Below are positions 9,073 to 18,846 of a DNA stretch of 64,000 nt, piece after piece (positions within the stretch are counted from its first letter, which is position 1; each line of letters starts with the position of its first letter). Both the position numbers and the translations under genes were made by a program. The DNA is from Gemmatimonadota bacterium (GTDB lineage Bacteria; JBHIER01; G020348925): assembly GCA_020348925.1 (NCBI GenBank), contig CP070758.1:2572614-2636613 (forward strand). The letters are read 5' to 3'. The notes beneath the pieces were generated by a model that saw only the letters and a list, made by a program, of their open reading frames with translations, did not search any database and was not told the DNA's origin.

Positions 9073-12018
9073 ATGAGGACAAAAGTGCTCACCGTGCTGT
9101 CACTTCTGTTTTTGACAGTGGTTGCTTTCTGTCCCAAGGGAGTGGACTCTGCAGATGCTGACGATCTGTTCATGATCTCTGTATCACTCCATAACAGGGA
9201 CTACCTGCAGCATGTCAAAAACACAAGTGTATCATACGGCCACATAGACAATCAGACGGCCGTCGTCCTTGTTCGGGAGAAAGACCAGTCAATATATCAA
9301 AAGGAGGGAATCGCCTATGAGATTTTAGGTACAGTAACAGATAACTGGCAATACGTTCTCGTCTCTTTTCGGGATCAGTACCAAAAGAAAAAGCTTGAGC
9401 ACATTGGACGAATTGTTACAATCGGTGAAAACCGGGCTCTCATCAGAGTCAAAAACGATTGGGATCGTTTCGGGCCGAAATATGGAATTGAGTTGATCAA
9501 CGCGTTTTTTATTCCCCAGGTGAAATCTATTCGGAAACTGTCCGATGTCTCCCCTTCCCCTCTTCTCAATGACATCATCCACCAGGTATCGCCTGTCATG
9601 ATTTACAATTACATCCTTGATCTTCAAAATTTCCAGACGCGCTTCGGCTATGCTGATGGGTGCAGCCTGGCGGCGGATTATCTCAAAGATCAGTTCGAAA
9701 GCTGGGGACTGGATGTGACCGAGCACTGGTTTATCAATGAAGGGTGGATCGAGGTCGGATATCCGGCCGATCCTCAGCGAAACATCATCGCCACGCTCCC
9801 TGGTACGATATATCCGGATGAGATTGTTGCCATATGCGCCCATTATGATTCCCGGTCGGATGATAATTGGAACTTTGCGCCAGGAGCCGACGACGATGCC
9901 AGTGGTACGGCGGCCGTGCTTGAGATGGCCCGCATTCTGAGCCAATATGGTTCTGAAAGGACTCTGCAGTTTATATGCTTTGGTGGGGAGGAGCAGTGGA
10001 TGATAGGGTCGTACGCCTATGTTGAAGAAAGGAAAGCTGCCGGAGATAATTTTGTGGCCGTTATCAACAATGATATGATCGCATATACTGCGGACGGTCA
10101 ATTCGAGGATATCGAAGTTGATTGTATTCCGGAGACCGAATGGCTGGCCGACGAGGTTATGGCTCTCGCGTCAGATTTCGTGACATATCCTGTGTCGAAG
10201 AACGTCGGCTGGGAGAATGTTTCCGATCATACACCCTTCTGGGAGAATGAATACCCGGCCATCGAATTGGCGGAAGACGAGGCCGATGATGTTTGGGGTG
10301 GTACGAATCCCTTCTACCATACTACGGGAGATGTGATCGAAACGTTGAACATGGAATTTGCCACGCAGATTGTGAAAATGAATGCTGCAGCCCTGGCATC
10401 ATTAGCAGGTGTCGAAGTGTCCGGTGCTGTTGTGGTCTGCGCGGAGCATACAATGGATGACGACGATCTCGGTGAAAGCCTGGGAAATGGAAACGGATAC
10501 GTGGATCCCGGAGAGGCTATCGAACTTGGATTGTCGCTGAATAATATAGGTCACGTTGATGTTTCAGGAGTGAGTGCGACGCTGGAATCGGAGGATGACC
10601 ATGTTATCATCGTGCGAAACACGGTTGAATTCGGTGATATACTTTCGGGTGGTTCGGCTACGGGGCAGAATACCTACAGCGTTCACGTCTCCCAGGATTG
10701 CCCCAACGGCCATCAGATACTCTTCTCCGTCACAATTCAAGATGATCAGTCAAGATCGTGGGGAGGTGGTTTTGTTGTCGAAGTGCTTCAGCCTACTTTC
10801 GTGTTTCAAGCTCACTCCTTTGAGGAAGTGGAAGGGAATGGCAACACTGTGATCAATCCTGGTGAGACAATAAACCTGTTTGTTCTCATAGAAAATGCCG
10901 GTTTGCGTGGTGCTTCTGGCATAACGGCTCGGCTTGAAACGAATGATTCTGACATAACGATTGCGGACAGCGAGGCTCTTTTGCCCGACATAGATGTGAC
11001 GGGTGTTGCTGAGAACAGAAACGATCCTTTCACGTTTACGGTGAATGAGGAAGCTGACTCCCATTCGGTAACCTTCACCATGCATCTGACCGAAGGTCAG
11101 GGCTATTACCACATTGACATGACTGTTCAATTGATCATCGGACAGGGAAAGATTCTCTTCGTGGTTGACGACGAGGGGAATGACAATCAAAATTATTACA
11201 TGGAGGTCTTTGAGCTTTTGGGTATTTCATATGACGTCTGGGATGTACAGGGGAGAGCCAAGGTTGTTTCCGATACACTTCTAAACTATCCAGAAGTGAT
11301 TTGGTTTACAGGGCCTGTCGAGAAAAACACGTTGACTCCTGAGGATCAGAGTGCGTTGGATACGTATCTCAATGGTGGTGGAAGAATTTTACTGTCCGGA
11401 AACCTTATCGGTTCGGATATAGGAAATACATCTTTTTACAGAAATTTTTTGCACGGATACTATATCTCCTTTATGACCATGCTGCACCACCTCAACGGGA
11501 CGCTCAATAATCCGGTGAGTGGCGAAGTGGATATTGCACTGGCATCAACGGGGAATACAGCCCAGACTTTTGCTGGGGAAACCGATCCAATAAGCCCGGC
11601 CATATCAGTATTCGATTATGATCGGGATACTGAAGAGGGACCCGGTCTCATCAGGTCAAGTGGCAGCGGCGCTTTGGCGATGGAAAACTCGATCTATAAA
11701 GTTGTCTATTTCTCCTTTGGAGTAGAAGGAATTGAACCTCTGGATGATCGGGTGCAGGTTTTGCTGGATGTGCTCACATGGTTCAAGGAGCCGGGGGTGG
11801 ATAAAGGCGATGTGGATGGGAACGGATCGACGGACATCATCGATGCGGTCGTGGCGGTGAATATTGTCCTGGGCATGCATCAACCGGATGAGGGGCAGAT
11901 GGCACGGGCCGACATGAATTACGATGGAGCGATTGACATCATCGATGTCGTGAAGGTCGTCAACGCTGTGCTGGGAACCAGCGGGAAAGCCTCTGTTGTT
12001 CATTCTAAAGACATGTAA
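9073..12018 (+). CDS. Secreted M28 metallopeptidase with dockerin tail (clade B, copy 1)
   Basis: 981 residues; ATG 9073 is preceded by aaggaggg. The signal peptide is about residues 1-26. The N-terminal part and the catalytic domain differ clearly from clade A: CAHYDS replaces GGHYDS, FGGEEQWMIGS replaces the AEEIGLYG region, and SDHTPFWE surrounds the last ligand. The M28 residues are complete: His257, Asp274, Glu306-Glu307, Asp334 and His386. Behind the peptidase come the same two PGE-type beta domains, Rossmann domain and dockerin as in clade A, so an independent catalytic lineage has been joined to the common tail. Its closest relative here is the gene at 25025. The dockerin DNA (11806-11899) equals that of the gene at 4626. 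Confidence 0.93.
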   Translation: MRTKVLTVLSLLFLTVVAFCPKGVDSADADDLFMISVSLHNRDYLQHVKNTSVSYGHIDNQTAVVLVREKDQSIYQKEGIAYEILGTVTDNWQYVLVSFRDQYQKKKLEHIGRIVTIGENRALIRVKNDWDRFGPKYGIELINAFFIPQVKSIRKLSDVSPSPLLNDIIHQVSPVMIYNYILDLQNFQTRFGYADGCSLAADYLKDQFESWGLDVTEHWFINEGWIEVGYPADPQRNIIATLPGTIYPDEIVAICAHYDSRSDDNWNFAPGADDDASGTAAVLEMARILSQYGSERTLQFICFGGEEQWMIGSYAYVEERKAAGDNFVAVINNDMIAYTADGQFEDIEVDCIPETEWLADEVMALASDFVTYPVSKNVGWENVSDHTPFWENEYPAIELAEDEADDVWGGTNPFYHTTGDVIETLNMEFATQIVKMNAAALASLAGVEVSGAVVVCAEHTMDDDDLGESLGNGNGYVDPGEAIELGLSLNNIGHVDVSGVSATLESEDDHVIIVRNTVEFGDILSGGSATGQNTYSVHVSQDCPNGHQILFSVTIQDDQSRSWGGGFVVEVLQPTFVFQAHSFEEVEGNGNTVINPGETINLFVLIENAGLRGASGITARLETNDSDITIADSEALLPDIDVTGVAENRNDPFTFTVNEEADSHSVTFTMHLTEGQGYYHIDMTVQLIIGQGKILFVVDDEGNDNQNYYMEVFELLGISYDVWDVQGRAKVVSDTLLNYPEVIWFTGPVEKNTLTPEDQSALDTYLNGGGRILLSGNLIGSDIGNTSFYRNFLHGYYISFMTMLHHLNGTLNNPVSGEVDIALASTGNTAQTFAGETDPISPAISVFDYDRDTEEGPGLIRSSGSGALAMENSIYKVVYFSFGVEGIEPLDDRVQVLLDVLTWFKEPGVDKGDVDGNGSTDIIDAVVAVNIVLGMHQPDEGQMARADMNYDGAIDIIDVVKVVNAVLGTSGKASVVHSKDM

Positions 12019-12164
12019 GAATTAATATTTTATGAGCTTAGTGTATTTACAGTGTAAGTCATACTATATGAAATGTATTGACGAGTGAAGAGCATTTCTT
12101 GGATAAAAGGTACCTGAGAGAATGTTCATGAGTTGAGCATTTTAAATTGCTGAGGGAGGTGACC

Positions 12165-15125
12165 ATGATGAAGTATGTTCATCCTCTTTTTGCTCCGGTC
12201 CTTCTTTCTTGCCTTGTCCTTCTCGTCGGAGCATCATCACAGGAAAAAAAACCCTATCTCATCAAAATACCCCGGGCTGAGTCCACCGTCGTTATGGTAC
12301 TTCGAGACCGAGCAATTCCCGTGTATGGGAAAGTAGAGGGATGGTACTTCGGGGGAGCGGATAGGAAGGATTTACGTGAACTCAGTGCGGCGGGAATAGA
12401 GTATGATGTGGTTGACGAGGAAGCCTGGTCGGAACCGTACTCCCTGATCTACAGATGTTGGAAAGGGGAACGAGATCTTCTTCCTCGTGCGGGCAGAGTG
12501 GTCTTTCAGGATGATCATACGATGCTGGTGAAGATCGCCGATGAGGACGTCCTCGAGATCATTCAAGCGGGTTTTCATCCAACTCGGCTTTACCCACATC
12601 CGCTTCCTGTGACTGACGAGCGAAAGGAAGGGATAGTGCCGCCTGTATTGGACCGCGGACCGGAAGAGGTCATCGAGGCCCTTGTGCATCGGATTTCCGA
12701 AGATTCCCTGAGATCATATATCCAGCGGTTGCAAGATTTTCAGACACGCTATATCGGTACCGATTCGAACGAGGCTGCTGCCCAGTGGATCACCGACAAG
12801 TTTTACGAGTTTGGATACGAGTTGGTGGAGACTCCGCGCAGCCATGTTTATGGAACACTCGTCGACGTGAATAGTGTGATCGCTGTAAAGCTCGGCATCC
12901 TTTATCAGGACAGTGTTTTCATCATTGGCGCCCACTTCGATTCCGTCGTCAGGGACGTTACCGACCCTCACACCTGGGCCCCAGGTGCTGATGACAAAGC
13001 TACAGGAGTTGCCGCCGTTTTGGAGGCAGCCCGCATTGTAGCCGACATCGATTTCGATTATACGGTTAAATTTGCCTGCTGGAACGATGAGGAGGTTTCG
13101 CTTTCTGGCAGTGGTTGGTATGCGGGTAGTGCGTATTTTGATGGACAAAAGATCGGTCTCTATATCAACTTGGATATGATCGGATTCCTCGATGAAAAGA
13201 TACCGCTCAGGGATATCAATATCTTGCGAAATCCATCAGCTCAGGCACAGGCATGTGCGGAATTCATGGCTGAAATGGCCGATCGATACGCCACACTGGT
13301 TCCTGTACACATTGAAACGGAATGGGGTGGCAGCGACCATTCCTATTTTATGTGGCATGGGTACGATATTCTCTGGGTGTGGGAGAGCAACTTTGATGAT
13401 TATAAGACCAATCCCCACTATCACACGGCTACCGATGTTATTGATCACGTGGACATGTCGTATGTCTATGACGTGGCCAAAATGAGTCTGGCCTCGTTTT
13501 TCGCTCTGGCCGGTCCACCTGAGTCGCTTCCGCAACCTTCAATAGTCCTTGAGAACTACCATATGGATGACACCGGTAAAAATGGGAGTGCAGGGAACGG
13601 AAATGGTTATATAGATCCAGGGGAAACGATTCAGCTGTCCGTGTCTGTTTTGAATGACGGTGATGCTCAGGCCAGGGATGTACATGGCCGTCTCTTCACA
13701 GGAGATCCCTCTGTCATCCTCATTGATGGTGAGACTCCTTTTGGGGACATCCCCCCCCGTGGATCGAGCATGGGCCGGAGTCCGTTTCGTTTCGCTATCT
13801 CTGAGGATTGTCCGAACGGGCGATATGTAACTTTTTCCCTGGAGGCCAGTGCCGCCGGGGGGTACGAGTGGACGACCTCCTTCGCCGTTCGCGTCACACA
13901 ACCTGACATTTTCTACAAGACATTTACTTTTGAAGAGGTGGTGGGTGATGACGATGGCGTTCCCGATCCCGGTGAGATCCTAAATCTCTATCTGTTTCTG
14001 GGCAACGATGGCTTGAGGGACGCTTCGGGGATCACAGCCGAACTTGATACCGACGATCCAGACGTATCGATTACGGATAGTCGGGCTGTTTTTCCTGACA
14101 TGGCCCTTGATGCTGCAATTGAGAACAGCGATCCCTTCACTTTTTTTGTTAGCGGAGATGCTGATTATCGTGCCATTGTTTTTGCCGTGCATCTCTCCGA
14201 GGGAGAGGGCTATTATGAGAGGGACCTGACCTTCCGATTGCTTATGGGGCAGGGTATCGTGCTGTTTTTCCCTGATGACGGCGAAACCGGAAACGAAGAG
14301 TATTACATTGATGCATTTCAAACTTTGGGTGTACCGTATGAAATAGGTGAAATTCTGGGTACTGCCAAATCCGCCCCCAACGAATTGCTCGACTATTCCG
14401 AGGTGATCTGGTTCACAGGCAGTGAAGAGAGCAACACGCTCACATCCGATGATCAGAGCGATCTTGAAGCGTTTCTCTGCAACGGTGGAAGGTTGCTTCT
14501 ATCCGGGAATATGATCGGTTATGATATCGGTGATTCTCCTTTTTATAGAGACTATCTGCACGGACACTATATTTCCTTTATGACCATGCTGCATCACCTC
14601 AATGGGACGCCATCAAATCCCGTTGTAGATGGGATGGACATAACGCTCTCATCAGAGGGTAGCAACGCTCAGGGATTTGCCGGAGAGACGGATCCCATCA
14701 GTCCGGCCGTATCGATTTTCGATTACGATCGAAATACTGAGGAGGGACCTGGGACCGTTGCATCGAGTGGTAGTGGCGCTGTGGCGGTGGAGAACTCTGT
14801 CTCTAAAGTTGTCTATTTTTCCTTTGGAGTAGAGGGAATTGAACCTTTGGAGGATCGTCTGCGGGTTTTGCTGGATGTGCTTGCATGGTTCAAGGAGCCT
14901 GGTATTGATAAAGGCGATGTGGACGGCAACGGGACGACGGACATCATCGATGCCGTCATGGCGGTCAATATCGTCTTGGGTATGCATCAGCCTGATGAGG
15001 GGGAAACGGCCCGGGCTGATATGAATTACGACGGGTCTCTTGACATCATCGATGTCGTGAAAATCGTCAACGCTGTGCTGGGGATCGGCGGCAAAGCAAC
15101 GGTTGGAGATGTTACGGACATGTGA
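12165..15125 (+). CDS. Secreted M28 metallopeptidase with dockerin tail (clade A, copy 3, divergent)
   Basis: 986 residues from ATG 12165, chosen because gagggaggtgacc lies directly upstream and the signal peptide then starts MMKYVHPLF; an in-frame start at 12147 would overlap the ribosome binding site. The catalytic residues remain (His257, Asp277, Glu309-Glu310, Asp337, His392), but the surroundings are the most divergent of clade A: GAHFDS, GADDKATG and NDEEVSLSGS. This may mean a different specificity. The signal peptide, the SEDSLRSY motif and the dockerin are closest to the collapsed copy at 7979. The beta domains, Rossmann domain and dockerin follow the usual order. A terminator-like hairpin lies about 40 bases past the stop. 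Confidence 0.92.
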   Translation: MMKYVHPLFAPVLLSCLVLLVGASSQEKKPYLIKIPRAESTVVMVLRDRAIPVYGKVEGWYFGGADRKDLRELSAAGIEYDVVDEEAWSEPYSLIYRCWKGERDLLPRAGRVVFQDDHTMLVKIADEDVLEIIQAGFHPTRLYPHPLPVTDERKEGIVPPVLDRGPEEVIEALVHRISEDSLRSYIQRLQDFQTRYIGTDSNEAAAQWITDKFYEFGYELVETPRSHVYGTLVDVNSVIAVKLGILYQDSVFIIGAHFDSVVRDVTDPHTWAPGADDKATGVAAVLEAARIVADIDFDYTVKFACWNDEEVSLSGSGWYAGSAYFDGQKIGLYINLDMIGFLDEKIPLRDINILRNPSAQAQACAEFMAEMADRYATLVPVHIETEWGGSDHSYFMWHGYDILWVWESNFDDYKTNPHYHTATDVIDHVDMSYVYDVAKMSLASFFALAGPPESLPQPSIVLENYHMDDTGKNGSAGNGNGYIDPGETIQLSVSVLNDGDAQARDVHGRLFTGDPSVILIDGETPFGDIPPRGSSMGRSPFRFAISEDCPNGRYVTFSLEASAAGGYEWTTSFAVRVTQPDIFYKTFTFEEVVGDDDGVPDPGEILNLYLFLGNDGLRDASGITAELDTDDPDVSITDSRAVFPDMALDAAIENSDPFTFFVSGDADYRAIVFAVHLSEGEGYYERDLTFRLLMGQGIVLFFPDDGETGNEEYYIDAFQTLGVPYEIGEILGTAKSAPNELLDYSEVIWFTGSEESNTLTSDDQSDLEAFLCNGGRLLLSGNMIGYDIGDSPFYRDYLHGHYISFMTMLHHLNGTPSNPVVDGMDITLSSEGSNAQGFAGETDPISPAVSIFDYDRNTEEGPGTVASSGSGAVAVENSVSKVVYFSFGVEGIEPLEDRLRVLLDVLAWFKEPGIDKGDVDGNGTTDIIDAVMAVNIVLGMHQPDEGETARADMNYDGSLDIIDVVKIVNAVLGIGGKATVGDVTDM

Positions 15126-15161
15126 GTGATCTCTGCGTCGAGTCGGTTTTCCGTCACAGTG

Positions 15162-15224
15162 AGAGAGGGAGCTCTTCCGCACGACGACACAGGACGTGGC
15201 GTCGGAGGAGGAGCTCTCTTTTTG
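15162..15224 (+). terminator. Rho-independent terminator (bulged hairpin) after the gene ending at 15125
   Basis: agagag (15162-15167) pairs with ctctct (15214-15219), then after a ggag bulge ctcttcc (15172-15178) pairs with ggaggag (15207-15213). Five T residues follow. A homologous hairpin with the same ggag bulge occurs at 18503-18566. Confidence 0.55.
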
Positions 15225-15323
15225 TATTCAGAAAGAGAATTTCCACGATATCTCTGGGAACGATAGTGGAAGCGCTGGGCTCGGGAAATGTGGCGGGTCT
15301 CGATTCTCAAAGAATGAAATATC
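15225..15323. other. Spacer between terminator and promoter
   Basis: No supported gene or site was seen in this stretch, which is part of the 375-base gap between two M28 genes. Confidence 0.4.
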
Positions 15324-15352
15324 TTGACAGCTCGCAGGTGGTGCACTAATTT
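15324..15352 (+). promoter_or_regulatory. Sigma70-type promoter of the M28 gene at 15501
   Basis: A consensus TTGACA (15324-15329), a 17-base spacer and TAATTT (15347-15352). The same arrangement, in homologous DNA, lies at 18668-18696 before the next M28 gene, which supports it as a real, duplicated promoter. The predicted leader is about 145 bases. Confidence 0.6.
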
Positions 15353-15381
15353 TAATGCGCCGTAATGGGAGAGGCGACATT

Positions 15382-15411
15382 GGGAGTATTCATGCCTCCC
15401 GGAGTGCTCCC
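15382..15411 (+). promoter_or_regulatory. Conserved leader hairpin (first copy)
   Basis: gggagta (15382-15388) pairs with tgctccc (15405-15411). The second copy, before the gene at 18847, reads gggagta / tactccc, so an A-U pair there is a G-U pair here and pairing is kept. It lies in the transcribed leader, about 30 bases past the -10 box. Confidence 0.4.
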
Positions 15412-15500
15412 GGTATTCCAAAGGGCGTCATTGTATCAAACCATTGTGCAGCATTGCTCTTTGGTCCGAACTTCGAATCTCTTGGAAAGGAGATGAGGTG

Positions 15501-18467
15501 ATGAGGTGTTTCCGCATCGGTATCGTTTGTATTCTTCTTGCTGTTCTTTTTTTCACATTGAGTACGATCGCCCAGAGCGCGAGACCTTTTTTGGTGAAGG
15601 TCTCCCGGGACAATCCGTCCGCAGTTTCAGTGCTTCGAGAACAGGGAACTCCGGTTCACTATAAATTCGAAAAATGGTTCATTGCTCAAGCCGGCGCAGC
15701 CGATCTTGAGCAATTCGAAAGCCATGGGATAGAATTCGACGTGCTTGATGAAACGGCGTGGACGCAACCGTATTATGTGCTCCAGAGACCTCAGCGAAAG
15801 GAGCTTGGTGTCCTTCCCGATTTGGGCCGAATTCTATTCCAAGATAGGATCCAGGCTCTTGTCAAGATCGAGAGTGATGACGCCCTTGAGCTGGCCCGGG
15901 CAGGCTTTCAGTTGACAAAAATTTTTCAAAAAGGGCTCCCTCTTTTTGGAGAGCGTTCGGAAAGGGCGCCTCGTTTACGGGCGAAACGGCACACTGAAGA
16001 TGTCATCGGAGCTCTTGTCAATCAGGTCTCTCAGGAGAGTGTGCAGTCGTATGTCCAGACCCTTCAGGATTTTCAGACGAGGCTGTGGGCCAGTGAGCCG
16101 ATCTGGCCGGCATCTCAGTGGATATACGATACATTCGTCGAATTGGGCTACGCGGACGTCGCGTTTGAAAACTTCGTCGTACCCGGACAGGCAAATGTGT
16201 GGTTTCAACCCGGTTACGATGTTACTGTGCGAAATGTCGTGGCCACAAAGCCCGGAATCCTTTATCCGGATATCGTGTATATTATCGGCGGCCATTATGA
16301 CTCCATTAATCTTGACGGGATAGACACGTTCGTCTGGGCTCCCGGTGCTGACGACAACGCCTCCGGTGCGGTGGGAGCTCTCGAGGCGGCTCGCGTTCTG
16401 GCGGATATCCAACTCGATTGTACGGTGAAATTTGCCTGCTGGACCGCTGAGGAGATCGGTCTTCGCGGCAGCCGCCATTATGCTGAGAACGCCTACGATC
16501 AAGGGGAGAATATCGCCCTTTACATCAATTACGATATGATCGGAAATCTTAGTGAGAACGATCCTGTACGCGATATCAATATCGGCATGAGTTCGGGCGC
16601 CCAAGAGCACTGTGATCTCATGGTGCAGATGATCAATCAATACACGACACTGGTGCCGAATACGTATGTGACTTACGGTGGCGGCAGCGATCACAGTCCT
16701 TTTATCCAGTACGGCTTCGATATCCTCTACGCCGAGGAGGGAGACTTCAGTCCTCACTGGCACCGGTCGACGGACATCGTTGAGAATATGGATATCCCGT
16801 ATTTCTGCGAAGTGGTCAAAATGGGTCTGGCCACGCTGGCCGCAGCCGCCGGCCCTCCCGAATCCTATCCTGAGCCTGTTCTCGCATATGACAGCTCGAT
16901 CATGGATGATGACAATGAAGGCGGGAGCTGCGGCAATCATAACGGCTACTTTGACCCGGGGGAGACAGTCCAGATCTCCGTTGCCTTAATCAACTACGGA
17001 GGTTCGCCAGCGAATGATGTGCATGGTGCACTTGACATAAACGATCCCTATGTCAGTCTCGTCGATTGTGAGGGATCTTTTGGAGATATCAGTTCAGGGG
17101 CATCGAGTACGAGCCTGAAGCAATTCTGTTTTGATATATCGGAGCATTGTCCGATTGGACATTGCCTCAATTTCAGTCTCGATGTTACCGCCGCCGGAGG
17201 GTACGAATGGACGACGTATTTCACCGTGCAGGTCACACTGCCTGACATTGTTTACAATTCTTTCAGTTTTGAAGAGATCGCAGGAAACGGTGATGGCATG
17301 CTCAACCCCGGAGAGACGGTGAACCTCAAGATTCTTTTAAACAACAGAGGTTTACGAGGAGCGTCCGGAATCACCCTTGAGCTTGAAACTGATGACCCGG
17401 ATATAACGGTTTCGGATAGGATGTCCCTTTTCCCTGATATCGGCATTGATGCGGTTGTCACGAACAGCGATGATCCTTTCACTTTTTCTGTCAGTGAAGA
17501 TGCGGAGTGCCTTCCCGTTGTCTTCACCCTCCATCTCACAGAGGGAGACGGATATTACGAGACGGACCTGACGTTTCGGTTGCTCGTCGGACAGTGTCTG
17601 GTTCTTCTGGTACCTGATGACGGTGGCGCCAACAACGGTGCATCCTACATTGAAGCCTTTCGAAACTTAGGTGTTCCTTTTGTCGTCGACGAGCTTCACG
17701 GTACCGTTGACACCCGTTTCAACAGATTGAGTGACTATTCGGAGGTCATCTGGTTCACCGGAGCCGAGGAGAGCAATACACTCTCTCAAGAGGATCAGAA
17801 CAACCTTGAGGCCTTTCTTGATGGCGGTGGCAGATTGTTCATATCCGGGAGCATGATAGGTTATGAAATGGGGCATACACCATTCTATCGAAACTATCTC
17901 CACGGGGATCATGTTTCCTTCCTGACGATGCTTCATCACTTGGACGGTTCGGCCTCGAACCCGGTCGTCGGGGAGAGAGAAATCAGGCTGGCGTCGTTTG
18001 GCAGGAACGCTCAGGGATTTGCCGGTGAGACAGACCCCATCAGTCCGGCCGTTTCAATATTCGATTATGATCGGGCTACAGAGGAGGGGTCTGGCATTAT
18101 CAGATCAAGCGGGAGTGGCGCATTGGCGGTGGAGACGGCGGTGTACAAGGTCGTCTATTTCTCCTTTGGCCTGGAAGGTGTTGAACCCTTCGAGGATCGC
18201 GTTCGGGTCTTGGCCGATGTGTTGGCCTGGTTCAAGGAACCGGGTATAGCTAAGGGCGATGTGGACGGGAATGGTACGACTGATATTATTGATGCTGTAC
18301 TGACAGTGAATATTGTCTTGGGTGTGCATCAACCGGACGAAGGGGAATCGGCCCGTGCTGACATGAATTACGATGGTGCCATTGACGTTCTTGATGCGAT
18401 CAAAGTCGTCAGCGCCGTCCTTGGCAGCAGCGCAAAAGGTGCCCTTAGCGCTTCAAAGGATTCGTAA
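15501..18467 (+). CDS. Secreted M28 metallopeptidase with dockerin tail (clade A, copy 4)
   Basis: 988 residues from ATG 15501, with aaaggaga at 15487-15494; a longer in-frame reading from 15444 would add a non-signal-like extension. The signal peptide begins MRCFRIGIVCILL. The catalytic residues are complete: His265, Asp285 (GADDNAS), Glu317-Glu318, Asp345 and His398. Same domain order as its neighbours. It forms a close pair with the gene at 18847: the two have equal length, matching MRCFR signal peptides and homologous terminator, promoter and leader DNA. The unit of that duplication therefore included the control region. The second dockerin loop reads DMNYDGAIDVLD. Confidence 0.93.
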   Translation: MRCFRIGIVCILLAVLFFTLSTIAQSARPFLVKVSRDNPSAVSVLREQGTPVHYKFEKWFIAQAGAADLEQFESHGIEFDVLDETAWTQPYYVLQRPQRKELGVLPDLGRILFQDRIQALVKIESDDALELARAGFQLTKIFQKGLPLFGERSERAPRLRAKRHTEDVIGALVNQVSQESVQSYVQTLQDFQTRLWASEPIWPASQWIYDTFVELGYADVAFENFVVPGQANVWFQPGYDVTVRNVVATKPGILYPDIVYIIGGHYDSINLDGIDTFVWAPGADDNASGAVGALEAARVLADIQLDCTVKFACWTAEEIGLRGSRHYAENAYDQGENIALYINYDMIGNLSENDPVRDINIGMSSGAQEHCDLMVQMINQYTTLVPNTYVTYGGGSDHSPFIQYGFDILYAEEGDFSPHWHRSTDIVENMDIPYFCEVVKMGLATLAAAAGPPESYPEPVLAYDSSIMDDDNEGGSCGNHNGYFDPGETVQISVALINYGGSPANDVHGALDINDPYVSLVDCEGSFGDISSGASSTSLKQFCFDISEHCPIGHCLNFSLDVTAAGGYEWTTYFTVQVTLPDIVYNSFSFEEIAGNGDGMLNPGETVNLKILLNNRGLRGASGITLELETDDPDITVSDRMSLFPDIGIDAVVTNSDDPFTFSVSEDAECLPVVFTLHLTEGDGYYETDLTFRLLVGQCLVLLVPDDGGANNGASYIEAFRNLGVPFVVDELHGTVDTRFNRLSDYSEVIWFTGAEESNTLSQEDQNNLEAFLDGGGRLFISGSMIGYEMGHTPFYRNYLHGDHVSFLTMLHHLDGSASNPVVGEREIRLASFGRNAQGFAGETDPISPAVSIFDYDRATEEGSGIIRSSGSGALAVETAVYKVVYFSFGLEGVEPFEDRVRVLADVLAWFKEPGIAKGDVDGNGTTDIIDAVLTVNIVLGVHQPDEGESARADMNYDGAIDVLDAIKVVSAVLGSSAKGALSASKDS

Positions 18468-18502
18468 GCGATATGGATATAGCTGTTGCCGGATCACATC
18501 TG

Positions 18503-18566
18503 AGAGAGGGAGTTCTGTCGCACGACGAGACAAAGCATGGCTTCGCAGGACGAGCTCTCTTTTTTA
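18503..18566 (+). terminator. Rho-independent terminator (homologous to 15162-15224)
   Basis: agagag (18503-18508) pairs with ctctct (18555-18560), with an inner helix of ttctgt with gcagga (G-U pairs) behind a ggag bulge, followed by six T residues. Confidence 0.55.
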
Positions 18567-18667
18567 TATTTCAAAAGGCAAGATACCGGCTTTTGTTTCG
18601 GACGGTGTTGTAAAAGCAGTACTTGGGTCAAGGGACCGATCGCAGATTTCGAAATATTGGAAAAACC
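18567..18667. other. Spacer between terminator and promoter
   Basis: No supported gene or site was seen here; it matches the spacer at 15225-15323 in position and, partly, in sequence. Confidence 0.4.
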
Positions 18668-18696
18668 TTGACATCCAAGGAGGCGCGCTATAATTT
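18668..18696 (+). promoter_or_regulatory. Sigma70-type promoter of the M28 gene at 18847
   Basis: TTGACA (18668-18673) and TAATTT (18691-18696) with a 17-base spacer, as in the upstream copy; an overlapping consensus TATAAT (18689-18694) at 15 bases is also present. The predicted leader is about 145 bases. Confidence 0.6.
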
Positions 18697-18725
18697 TAGT
18701 GCGCCATGAAGGGAGAGGCGATCCT

Positions 18726-18754
18726 GGGAGTATACAATCCCCTACTTTACTCCC
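18726..18754 (+). promoter_or_regulatory. Conserved leader hairpin (second copy)
   Basis: gggagta (18726-18732) pairs perfectly with tactccc (18748-18754). It corresponds to the hairpin at 15382-15411, with changed loop sequence but kept pairing. Confidence 0.4.
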
Positions 18755-18846
18755 CTGTATTTAAAGGACTTCGCTGTTTTATTCCAGAGACGAAAGCGTT
18801 GTTCTTTCAATCATATTTCTCATTTTTCACGAAAGGAGAGGACGTG

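Noticed and set aside
18706..18846. A 47-residue N-terminal extension of the M28 gene at 18847
   Set aside because: The upstream ATG lies only 10 bases past the promoter -10 box and would put leader hairpin sequence into the protein and bury the signal peptide.
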